The notes under the pieces were generated by a model. It was given only the letters and a program-made list of their open reading frames with translations, did not search any database and had not been told where the DNA came from. From Candidatus Cellulosilyticum pullistercoris (GTDB taxonomy: Bacteria; Bacillota; Clostridia; Lachnospirales; Cellulosilyticaceae): a stretch of DNA of 6,546 bases. Positions 1-5,545 of the stretch are shown in pieces. The translations under genes were made by a program, and so were the position numbers. Positions within the stretch are counted from its first letter, which is position 1. Every line of letters begins with the position of its first letter. The DNA is taken from the NCBI GenBank assembly GCA_018883705.1, contig JAHLFQ010000118.1, positions 1-6,546 of the forward strand, read 5' to 3'.

Positions 1-501
1 AAGAAGCGGTAAAAATAAACCTGCAAAAAGAAAAATAGAGAAAAGAACAGGTAACAAATCAGATAATACAAGTCCGCCTGTATCTGGAGAGCTAATCATT
101 TCTACAATAGGTAATAAGTTTGATGAAACAATTAAACCCTTTTCTACAAGTACAATAATGGTAATAAATACAAAAGCAAGTATACGAAGAATAAGCCAAA
201 TCCAAGAAGGATTAAAAAGCGCCAATAAAAATTTGTTATTTAAAACAAAGCGTGGTTTGAAAAGTTTAGTACATAAAGCACCAAATGTTGAAATCGTTAC
301 AGTAATGAATAATATACATAACATTTGATCTGCTAATAGTTCTTGTAAGGTACTAGATAGAATAGCAATTGGAATAGTAATAGAGCCTTCATAGTGAATA
401 GGTAGCATAAAAAGGAAGATACCTAGTAACGAAGGAAGAATAAATTTAATAACCGAGACTGTAGAATACGGTTTGTTATGAGATGAATGTTTGTGATTCA
501 T
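1..501 (-). CDS. yjiH: YjiH-type nucleoside-recognition membrane protein, C-terminus cut by window edge
   Basis: Integral membrane protein of the YjiH family, which carries a nucleoside-recognition (Gate-like) domain; the transported substrate is not firmly known. The first 167 codons are present and the 3' end lies beyond base 1. After a short polar N-terminus, residues about 19-35 read IKFILPSLLGIFLFMLPI, the family's opening signature as I know it. Further hydrophobic segments follow at about 41-55, 60-77, 99-119 and 148-167. A basic loop TKLFKPRF lies near residues 78-85. The ATG at 501-499 is the only start after the in-frame stop near base 597. A weak GAAAGG site sits about 12 bases upstream. 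A sigma-A-like promoter precedes it, so it is probably the first gene of its own leftward unit, possibly with yjiG beyond the edge (inference). Family assignment rests on remembered sequence pattern. Confidence 0.8.
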   Translation of the reverse strand, partial: MNHKHSSHNKPYSTVSVIKFILPSLLGIFLFMLPIHYEGSITIPIAILSSTLQELLADQMLCILFITVTISTFGALCTKLFKPRFVLNNKFLLALFNPSWIWLILRILAFVFITIIVLVEKGLIVSSNLLPIVEMISSPDTGGLVLSDLLPVLFSIFLFAGLFLPLL

Positions 502-558
502 AATAATGTAGGGCCTTTCTATAGAGAATATGTTTAAGGTTAGGTTAACTAGTACATT

Positions 559-587
559 ATTATAAAGTATGTAGCATAAAAATACAA
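559..587 (-). promoter_or_regulatory. sigma-A-like promoter for the leftward yjiH-type gene
   Basis: On the minus strand, TTGTAT (587-582) is followed by exactly 17 bases and a perfect TATAAT (564-559). Transcription would start near 552 and give a leader of about 50 bases before the ATG at 501. The perfect -10 and ideal spacing make this convincing although the -35 matches only 4 of 6 positions. Confidence 0.65.
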
Positions 588-641
588 TAAAAGTTTATAA
601 TTATTCAAAATGAAGAGCGTAAGTTTATTTATTAAGTATAC

Positions 642-678
642 AAAAGAGTATGGCTGTGAAGGAGCACAGACCATACTC
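642..678 (-). terminator. strong hairpin with short U tract when read leftward
   Basis: GAGTATGG+CTGTG (646-658) pairs with CACAG+CCATACTC (665-669 and 671-678). This gives 13 base pairs with one bulged base (670) and a 6-base loop. Read on the minus strand the stem is followed directly by TTTTG (645-641), as in an intrinsic terminator. Read on the plus strand no T run follows. No minus-strand gene ends here, so it may end a small leftward RNA or act as a leader element upstream of the yjiH promoter. The hairpin is seen directly; the role is inference. Confidence 0.5.
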
Positions 679-823
679 GGAGAAAGGATAATTGTAAAAC
701 AGAACATAATAAGCATATCTTATGATGTCATGAAAAACAAGGCCGTAGGCGTATAATTATGTAGCTCATCCAATGCTTATAAATCTCTAGTAAATAATGA
801 AAATAATAGGTTGTCGTTTTAAG

Positions 824-860
824 CTACTAATAATAAAATAAAAAATTTTGCTATTAGTAG
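824..860. repeat. 9-bp perfect inverted repeat at the upstream edge of the 972 promoter
   Basis: CTACTAATA (824-832) and TATTAGTAG (852-860) are perfect reverse complements separated by 19 AT-rich bases. The right arm overlaps the end of the -35 element (848-853). No T run follows on either strand, so it is not a terminator. A regulator-binding site is a plausible reading. Confidence 0.4.
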
Positions 861-876
861 ATGAATCAACTATAAT
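848..876 (+). promoter_or_regulatory. sigma-A-like promoter for the 487-residue coiled-coil protein gene
   Basis: TTGCTA (848-853), a 17-base spacer and a perfect TATAAT (871-876) give a good housekeeping promoter. Transcription would begin near 883 and give a leader of about 88 bases. It is surrounded by repeats: an inverted repeat touching the -35, and TGAATCAAC (862-870) and TGAATCGAC (882-890) on either side of the -10. Confidence 0.7.
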
Positions 877-900
877 AGAGGTGAATCGACAGTTGTTGAT
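862..900. promoter_or_regulatory. possible operator: direct repeat plus near-palindrome around the -10 and start site
   Basis: TGAATCAAC (862-870) recurs as TGAATCGAC (882-890), 8 of 9 bases identical and 20 bases apart, about two helical turns, with the -10 between them. The second copy runs into a near-palindrome, ATCGACA-GT-TGTTGAT (885-900), with 6 of 7 arm positions complementary. The arrangement resembles a repressor site over a promoter, but no regulator can be named. Confidence 0.35.
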
Positions 901-971
901 AGGAATTTAAGAGGAATTAGAGCCTTTTAAGAAGAATGATATATAAATATTGGATATATAAGGAGTAAGGA

Positions 972-2435
972 ATGGAAACAGTAAAAGAAACATTTGATCA
1001 ATATAAATGGGTCTTATTAGCAGGTGTAATTGTCGCAATTCTTATTGCTTTAATTACGGCCAATCTTCATGTTCTGCAATTTATGGGTTATAAGTTGAAG
1101 AATGACACCACAGGGATTATTTCTATTTTAGAGACTCATGTAAAAAATGAAGACAAGCAAGAAGAATGGTTTTTTGCTCAAGGTATAGATTATCTTGTGG
1201 AGCAAAATGAATATACTGAGGAGATAAAAAGCTTTTTTGAAAGCAATTTTTCATATTTTACACCAGAAAAACAAAAACAAATTATTAAAGGATATAATAG
1301 TAAGAAACTTACTTTAACCATGAATGAAGCACTTATGCGCTTATTGGTTGATAACATAAATGATGATGTAATAAGAACATATATTAAACGTATGACACCA
1401 AATGATTTAGAACAAGGATTAGTTGCTATTTATGGAGCAAGTCCAAGTGTAGATGAAGCTTTAGTGAACAATCTATACGCATTACTAACAGTGTATCCAG
1501 AAAAATTGGCATTTGATAAATTCCAATTTAATTTATATGACCTTTTGGTTTATTCAGGAGAGAATGCTGAAGTTTATAAAAAAGCTATTTTAAGTAAGAT
1601 TCCATCAGAATTAGCTAAAGAAGGTATCTTTAAAGAATTAAAGACAAAATCAATTACTGAAGAGCAAATGACTAATTGGATTGAATTCTTTAATGAGACG
1701 CAAATTATTTCTAAGAGTGAGTATACAGCTTTTAAAGATGTCTATAGTGAAATTTGCTTAATTCGTAGCCAATATAAATCATTAGATGAGCAGCAAATTG
1801 AATTACAAAATAAAAAAGATGCAGTAGATGTTCAAATTAGTAACAGTATGAAGCAATTAGAGGAGAAACAAACTGCAATTAGTCAGAAGCAAAATGAGAT
1901 TAGCAATTTAGAAACAAAAATTGATGAACTCACAAACTATACACATATGGCTTTATATATTGAAAAGGCAGCCGGAACAGGAAGTAATGAATATATTGCA
2001 TCTATTCCTAGAAATAGTTTATTTGGATTTAGACCATCTAACCAAAAGTATATTGTTAAATTACAAGAATCTAGTTTATCTAATGCAGGTGTTCAGTACT
2101 TAGATATTTACTATAAAGGTACTAAAGCAAGTGGAAATGGAGAAGAATATGCGTATTATGTAGAAGTATCTAATTCAGACCTTGCTAATATTAGTGCATT
2201 AGAAAGTGAAAGAAATGTAAAACTTAATGAATTATCAAATCTAAAAACAGAGGCTTCTAATTTAGAAAGTGAAATTAATAGCATTAAGAAAGAAAATAAT
2301 TACGATGAGAATCAAACTGCATTAATGAATATAGCAACTCAAAGAGAAGAACTAAGCAGTAAGTTTGGTGAAAAAGTAATTAGTATTAAAGAATTATTTG
2401 GGTTAAAGGATTTAAAAATTTCATTAGAAGCATAA
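972..2435 (+). CDS. unrecognised single-pass membrane protein with paired coiled coils (487 aa)
   Basis: I do not recognise this protein. An ideal AAGGAG (960-965) lies 6 bases before the ATG. A 12-residue polar start leads into one hydrophobic membrane segment (about 13-30). Residues 45-260 look mostly alpha-helical and charged, with no catalytic motif I can name. Residues about 263-325 form a heptad-rich coiled coil of Lys, Glu and Gln. Residues 326-402 are a Gly/Tyr/Ser-rich, probably beta-containing segment (IPRNSLFGFRPSNQKY, then YLDIYYKGT and EEYAYYVEV). A second coiled coil follows at about 403-443, then a short helical tail ending in KELFGLKDLKISLEA. The two coiled coils could pair antiparallel as a hairpin with the compact segment at its tip. 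There is no signal-peptidase or lipobox cysteine, so the membrane segment is probably retained as an anchor. Topology is ambiguous because KLK after the segment competes with a weakly charged N-terminus. It is a monocistronic unit with its own promoter and terminator. Confidence 0.75.
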   Translation: METVKETFDQYKWVLLAGVIVAILIALITANLHVLQFMGYKLKNDTTGIISILETHVKNEDKQEEWFFAQGIDYLVEQNEYTEEIKSFFESNFSYFTPEKQKQIIKGYNSKKLTLTMNEALMRLLVDNINDDVIRTYIKRMTPNDLEQGLVAIYGASPSVDEALVNNLYALLTVYPEKLAFDKFQFNLYDLLVYSGENAEVYKKAILSKIPSELAKEGIFKELKTKSITEEQMTNWIEFFNETQIISKSEYTAFKDVYSEICLIRSQYKSLDEQQIELQNKKDAVDVQISNSMKQLEEKQTAISQKQNEISNLETKIDELTNYTHMALYIEKAAGTGSNEYIASIPRNSLFGFRPSNQKYIVKLQESSLSNAGVQYLDIYYKGTKASGNGEEYAYYVEVSNSDLANISALESERNVKLNELSNLKTEASNLESEINSIKKENNYDENQTALMNIATQREELSSKFGEKVISIKELFGLKDLKISLEA

Positions 2436-2446
2436 TTAAAGAGAAG

Positions 2447-2488
2447 AGGATGTGGCCACGCAATATAAAGTGTGGTCACATCCTTTTT
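2447..2488. terminator. bidirectional intrinsic terminator between convergent genes
   Basis: AGGATGTGGCCAC (2447-2459) pairs with GTGGTCACATCCT (2472-2484), 13 pairs with a single G-T wobble. Two further pairs extend inward and leave an 8-base AT loop. TTTTT (2484-2488) follows rightward, ending the 972-2435 gene. Leftward, the stem is followed by a pyrimidine-rich CTTCTCTTT, enough to serve the SpoVAF-like gene that ends at 2506. Confidence 0.85.
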
Positions 2489-2505
2489 AGCTAGATAAAG
2501 GTATT

Positions 2506-3951
2506 TTATTGTGCATCAGGATTCTTTTTTCCAACATGTTGTTTTGTACTAATACGGGTTCTAAAGAGTAAATGCCATAAGGCAGGTCCGTTAAATGGAA
2601 TAAGTGGATATAGATAAGGTTGACCTGTAAAAGTTTTTGTACGGAACATAATAACGAAAATAATAACAAGTGCAATAATAAAGCCAGGCGTAGCCCAAAG
2701 ACCAGTTAATATAAGTAAAAGTAATCTAGAAAACTTAAAAGCATAAGTTAATTCAATGCTAGTTTGAGTAAAACTAGAAAGTGCGATCACTGCCATATAT
2801 AAAATGGTATGAGGAATAAACCAGCCTGTATCAATCGCAAAGTCACTTAGGATTAATCCACCGATAATAGATAGAGAGGTTCCTAATGTACTAGGAGTAT
2901 TAAGGGCAGCAAGATTTAGACCATCCAAAGCAATCTCTAGTATAATAAACTGCAAAAATATAGGGATAGCATAGGGCTGATCTGGTAGTAGAAACTGTAT
3001 AGCACGACCAGTAACCCATTGAGGATTATCTGTAATAAGAACAAATAGAGGACTAATAAGTAAATTCGTAATAAAGACCAAGTAACGAATCATTCTTAAA
3101 TAATTACCTGTAATAACAGGCATATAGTAGTCATCTACAGACTGCATAAAGTCAAAGATATTGGTAGGAAGAATCAGTGCAGTAGGGGTATTATCTACTA
3201 AAATAGCCACTTTACCTTCCATAATATGTGCAGCAGTTACATCAGGTCGTTCGGTATAGCGCGCCTTGGGAAAAGGATTAAAAGAAGAATAGGAGTGAAT
3301 AGATTCAACTAAACTTTGATCACCCATAGTTAGTGCAGAAATATCCAATTTCTTTAAGGCTTCTTTGATTTTAAAAAGGCTATTTTTATCCACTCTATCA
3401 TCCATATAAGCAATAACCACATCAGTTTTAGAGACAGAACCAATAGAGTTCATATCGAAGATAAGATGAGGGTCGCGAATGCGGCGACGAATAAGTGCTG
3501 TATTACAAACTAAGGTTTCTATAAAACCATCATGAGAGCCGCGTAGCACCTTTTCTTTATCGGGTTCTTCTGTACTACGATTAGGATAAGTTCTTAGGTC
3601 AATAATGATGGCATCAGATAGGTTAGGACCTAAGAGAACGGTTTGACCTGAAAGAACCGCTGTCACAAGGTTATCCATATCATTATCTATAGATACCTCG
3701 ATAGAACTAATAGTTTTTTCAGCAAGTTCTTTTGCAGATGTCACTTGTTTATAAATGGATGCATCTGCATTACTCATATCTCTTCGAACATATTCTAGAT
3801 TAGTATCTTTTGCAAAGCCATCCAAAAAGTAAAGATAAAAAGTTGTATCATGTACTGTGAAAATACGCTCAAGCACATCGAAGCTTTTGCCCACTTTTAG
3901 CGCTTCACGAAACATTTGAACATTTTTAGATAAATCATTTGTTATAAGCAA
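2506..3951 (-). CDS. spoVAF: GerA-family spore germination protein, SpoVAF type
   Basis: Inner spore membrane protein of the GerA family. SpoVAF is associated with the SpoVA channel and with germination. The soluble N-terminal part (about 1-275) contains KVGKSFDVLER, the FLDGFAKD strand and the family signature RGSHDGFIETLVCNTALIRRRI (about 137-158). A YTERPD motif (about 232-237) follows. The C-terminal half has several membrane segments (about 285-306, 325-345, 350-372, 377-396, 405-437). It ends with PYLYPLIPFNGPALWHLLFR, which fits SpoVAF better than GerAA, where I expect P.aPl at that place. Its 481 residues are close to family length. A GTG at 3960 would add three residues but has no SD. 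I prefer TTG (3951-3949), preceded by GGGGTGAG (3963-3956). The gene stands alone: the spoVA genes and GerAB/GerAC partners are not in view. Family confidence is high; the SpoVAF subtype is moderate. Confidence 0.85.
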   Translation of the reverse strand: MLITNDLSKNVQMFREALKVGKSFDVLERIFTVHDTTFYLYFLDGFAKDTNLEYVRRDMSNADASIYKQVTSAKELAEKTISSIEVSIDNDMDNLVTAVLSGQTVLLGPNLSDAIIIDLRTYPNRSTEEPDKEKVLRGSHDGFIETLVCNTALIRRRIRDPHLIFDMNSIGSVSKTDVVIAYMDDRVDKNSLFKIKEALKKLDISALTMGDQSLVESIHSYSSFNPFPKARYTERPDVTAAHIMEGKVAILVDNTPTALILPTNIFDFMQSVDDYYMPVITGNYLRMIRYLVFITNLLISPLFVLITDNPQWVTGRAIQFLLPDQPYAIPIFLQFIILEIALDGLNLAALNTPSTLGTSLSIIGGLILSDFAIDTGWFIPHTILYMAVIALSSFTQTSIELTYAFKFSRLLLLILTGLWATPGFIIALVIIFVIMFRTKTFTGQPYLYPLIPFNGPALWHLLFRTRISTKQHVGKKNPDAQ

Positions 3952-3981
3952 TTGTCTCACCCCATTTTTTTAGATATAAAA

Positions 3982-4010
3982 TAGGATGTGCACAATAGGA
4001 AAAAATATAC
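3982..4010 (-). promoter_or_regulatory. candidate forespore sigma-G promoter for the spoVAF-like gene
   Basis: On the minus strand, GTATA (4010-4006) is followed by 17 bases and CATCCTA (3988-3982). This matches the sigma-G -10 consensus CATACTA at 6 of 7 positions and the -35 type GnATA. Transcription would start near 3975, only about 24 bases before the proposed TTG start. Forespore expression is what the encoded germination protein would need. No good sigma-A promoter is seen here on this strand. Confidence 0.5.
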
Positions 4011-4027
4011 TTCTTACAAATTCACTA

Positions 4028-4056
4028 TAGAAAGATAGAAAAATTGAATATATAAT
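4028..4056 (+). promoter_or_regulatory. sigma-A-like promoter for tadA and the downstream small gene
   Basis: A perfect TATAAT (4051-4056) lies 17 bases after TAGAAA (4028-4033), a 4-of-6 match to the -35 consensus. The predicted start is near 4063, leaving a leader of about 44 bases with GAGGAG (4096-4101) before the ATG. The -10 half overlaps no other element, and the spoVAF-like promoter lies back-to-back just to the left. Confidence 0.55.
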
Positions 4057-4106
4057 GTAGATAAGCTAGTATTGGATACAATAGGTTATTAAGTAGAGGA
4101 GACGCC

Positions 4107-4571
4107 ATGGAAAAAGACATAAAATATATGAAAGAAGCACTAATCGAGGCCCAAAGAGCATTTGAGTTAGATGAGTCACCTATAGGGGCTATTATTGTCT
4201 ACAAAGAACAAATAATAGGTAGGGGATATAATCGTAGAAACACAGATAAGAATCCATTAGCTCATGCAGAAATACTCGCAATCAATGAAGCGTGTCAATT
4301 TTTAGGGGATTGGCGTCTTGAGGAGTGTACCATATATATTACTTTAGAGCCTTGTCCTATGTGTAGTGGTGCCATTGTACAAGCTAGAATTCCTAAGGTT
4401 GTATTTGGTGCAAAAAGTCCTAAAGCTGGCTTTGCAGGTTCAGTTGCAAATGTGCTTCAAATGGAAACACTTAATCATAGGTGCGAAGTGATAGAGGGCA
4501 TTTGTGAAGAAGAAGCAAGTATGCTTTTAAAAACCTATTTTAAGAACATGAGAAATAAAAATAAATCATAG
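4107..4571 (+). CDS. tadA: tRNA-specific adenosine deaminase TadA
   Basis: Zinc-dependent cytoplasmic enzyme that deaminates adenosine-34 of the tRNA anticodon (classically tRNA-Arg ACG) to inosine, allowing wobble decoding. The cytidine/deoxycytidylate deaminase fold is complete. HAE at residues 53-55 gives the first zinc ligand (His53) and the catalytic Glu55. EPCPMCSGAI at 81-90 gives Cys83 and Cys86. The N-terminal block DESPIGAIIV (23-32), the NP.AHAE context, and KAGFAGS..N.LQ (106-118) are typical of TadA rather than of cytosine or guanine deaminases. At 154 residues it has the usual length. The ATG is preceded by GAGGAG (4096-4101) five bases away. It is the first gene of a two-gene unit; its stop is 11 bases before the next start. 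It lies just upstream of the SRP RNA, as tadA does in Bacillus. Confidence 0.95.
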   Translation: MEKDIKYMKEALIEAQRAFELDESPIGAIIVYKEQIIGRGYNRRNTDKNPLAHAEILAINEACQFLGDWRLEECTIYITLEPCPMCSGAIVQARIPKVVFGAKSPKAGFAGSVANVLQMETLNHRCEVIEGICEEEASMLLKTYFKNMRNKNKS

Positions 4572-4582
4572 TGGAGGAAGAA

Positions 4583-5020
4583 ATGGCAACTTATCCAAGA
4601 CACAAGAAAGCGAAATTAATCAGAGATTTTATGATTCAAACAAACACAGTGAGTATGTTTAGAGAGGATGAAAATGACGATACGATTTTCTTTAGAAGTA
4701 TCTATCCTATGGGTGAAGATAAAAGACAAGTCGTTATTAACATTAATGACTCTGTATACCTCGGTTTACAATCTTTATTATTCCAAGAAGTCCCTATGGA
4801 GAAAAAAGAAGCGTTATTAAATGTACTTAATGAATGTAACTTGGAACTTCCTACAGTGAAGTATGTACTTACAAAAGATCAATGTGTGGTTGTATCTATG
4901 TTTTTCCCAGCTGATGAAAATCATTTTAATCCAGCATTAATTATGGGAACGGTTGTACAAATTCTTAAGCATATAAGTGAAAAACACTATGGTAAGATTA
5001 AAGCAGTTATTGAACAATAG
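4583..5020 (+). CDS. small YbjN-like protein, function unknown (145 aa)
   Basis: Soluble 145-residue protein without signal peptide, membrane segment or cysteine-rich motif. Its pattern resembles the YbjN / type III secretion chaperone-like fold: an N-terminal helix (about 6-16); strands around FFRSIYPMG and RQVVININ; a hydrophobic middle (VYLGLQSLLFQEVP); a helix (EKKEALLNVLNECN); strands with KYVLT and CVVVSMFF; and a long C-terminal helix from FNPALIMGTVVQILKHI. YbjN-like proteins are often regulators or chaperones with no defined reaction, and none is claimed here. A GTG at 4571 overlaps the tadA stop, but it sits in the ribosome-binding site itself. GGAGG (4573-4577) is 5 bases before the ATG at 4583, so the ATG start is chosen. 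It is co-transcribed with tadA. Family assignment is by pattern and is tentative; that it is a real gene is nearly certain. Confidence 0.8.
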   Translation: MATYPRHKKAKLIRDFMIQTNTVSMFREDENDDTIFFRSIYPMGEDKRQVVININDSVYLGLQSLLFQEVPMEKKEALLNVLNECNLELPTVKYVLTKDQCVVVSMFFPADENHFNPALIMGTVVQILKHISEKHYGKIKAVIEQ

Positions 5021-5036
5021 ACAGAAAATACAAACG

Positions 5037-5065
5037 TTGACATAGAGTGTGAAAATGGATATACT
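5037..5065 (+). promoter_or_regulatory. near-consensus sigma-A promoter of the SRP RNA gene
   Basis: A perfect TTGACA (5037-5042), a 17-base spacer and TATACT (5060-5065) form the strongest promoter in the window, fitting an abundant stable RNA. Transcription would begin near 5072, about 28 bases upstream of the mature RNA. That leader can form AATAGGA/TCCTATT (5070-5076/5081-5087) or, alternatively, GACAAA/TTTGTC (5075-5080/5086-5091). Confidence 0.85.
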
Positions 5066-5099
5066 TATAAATAGGACAAATCCTATTTGTCAAAGATTT

Positions 5100-5365
5100 T
5101 CCGTGCTAGCTGGGGAGGTAGCGGCGCCCTGTACCTGCAATCCGCTATAGCAGGAGTGATGCTTTGTCTGAGGTATAAAATGGTATAGCCTGCCCTTAAC
5201 AAGTGGCGATGAGAATTGAGTCTTACGCAATAGGCACTTATGAACCGTGTCAGGTCCGGAAGGAAGCAGCACTAAGTAAGAACGCCTATGTGCCGTAAGG
5301 TTGCTTGGTTTGAGTTAACTATTAAGGTAACGTGTATGGTTTTATATCGAAGCAAAGTGCACGGA
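5100..5365 (+). ncRNA. ffs: signal recognition particle RNA, large type with Alu domain (scRNA)
   Basis: RNA scaffold of the signal recognition particle; with Ffh it delivers membrane and secreted proteins to FtsY and SecYEG. The S-domain core CAGGTCCGGAAGGAAGCAGC (5251-5270) is the invariant helix 8, with the GGAA tetraloop at 5258-5261. The 5' half has the conserved Alu-domain block, TGGGGAGGTAGCGG (5111-5124) to CAATCCGCTATAGCAGG (5138-5154), as in Bacillus scRNA. The matching 3' side reads GCCGTAAGG (5292-5300) and GAGTTAACTATTAAGGTAACG (5312-5332). The ends close by CCGTGC (5101-5106) pairing with GCACGG (5359-5364) plus one flanking T-A pair. The mature RNA is therefore about 266 bases, the expected large-type size. 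It has its own promoter and terminator. A longer precursor trimmed by RNase III would be expected from Bacillus. Exact ends are good to a few bases. Confidence 0.95.
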
Positions 5366-5392
5366 TTTAATTTTATATGAATGAGTACAAAG

Positions 5393-5425
5393 CGGCCTAA
5401 AGTAAGCACTTGAGGGCGTTTTTTT
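5393..5425 (+). terminator. intrinsic terminator of the SRP RNA gene
   Basis: CGGCCTAAAGT (5393-5403) pairs with ACTTGAGGGCG (5408-5418), 9 of 11 positions paired, around a 4-base AAGC loop. It is followed by seven T (5419-5425) and more T after one A. It lies about 28 bases beyond the mature RNA end, as expected for a processed precursor. Confidence 0.75.
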
Positions 5426-5442
5426 ATTTTGCATAGAAAGCA

Positions 5443-5491
5443 TTATAAAAGGTGTAGCTAAGAAGTATTTTCTTAGCTACACCTTTTATAA
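5443..5491. terminator. 22-bp perfect inverted repeat, bidirectional terminator
   Basis: Bases 5443-5464 and 5470-5491 are perfect reverse complements around a 5-base loop (GTATT). The outer part of each arm is TTTTATAA, so in both directions the GGTGTAGCTAAGAA stem is followed by a T run. It sits between the SRP RNA (from the left) and the AraC-type gene ending at 5546 (from the right). It would act as a back-up stop for the first and the main terminator for the second. Confidence 0.85.
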
Positions 5492-5545
5492 GTGAAAGGA
5501 TATATATTTTATGACTATGATATTTATTCAGAAGCATCTGTTTTA

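Larger units (their letters stand above)
502..971. other. divergent intergenic region, 470 bases, no convincing gene
   Basis: This gap lies between the leftward YjiH-type gene and the rightward coiled-coil protein gene. It holds one promoter for each, the 646-678 hairpin, and a possible long-range RNA fold: ATAAGCAT (709-716) pairs with ATGCTTAT (773-780), enclosing GATG/CATC (724-727/767-770) and a small GCC/GGC stem (742-750). The right half holds repeats around the 848-876 promoter. A 48-codon open frame (610-756, plus) exists but has no ribosome-binding site and contains the hairpin, so I do not call it a gene. I do not recognise any known riboswitch class. Confidence 0.6.

Noticed and set aside
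610..756. 48-codon open frame starting with MKSVSLFIKY
   Set aside because: No Shine-Dalgarno site before the ATG, no nearby promoter, and the 646-678 hairpin lies inside it. I see no recognisable protein features. It is better explained as non-coding.
709..780. Known riboswitch (purine, preQ1, guanidine, c-di-GMP, ZTP, fluoride) upstream of the yjiH-type gene
   Set aside because: The conserved loop and junction sequences of these classes, as I know them, are absent on both strands. Only an unnamed fold is reported.
1921..2103. 60-codon open frame on the plus strand
   Set aside because: Lies inside the 487-residue coiled-coil protein gene in another frame; no own ribosome-binding site.
2487..2675. 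62-codon open frame on the minus strand
   Set aside because: Overlaps the 3' end of the SpoVAF-like gene in a different frame and begins inside it; no protein features of its own.
5090..5272. 60-codon open frame on the minus strand
   Set aside because: Antisense to the SRP RNA, whose conserved core and ends fully explain this stretch.
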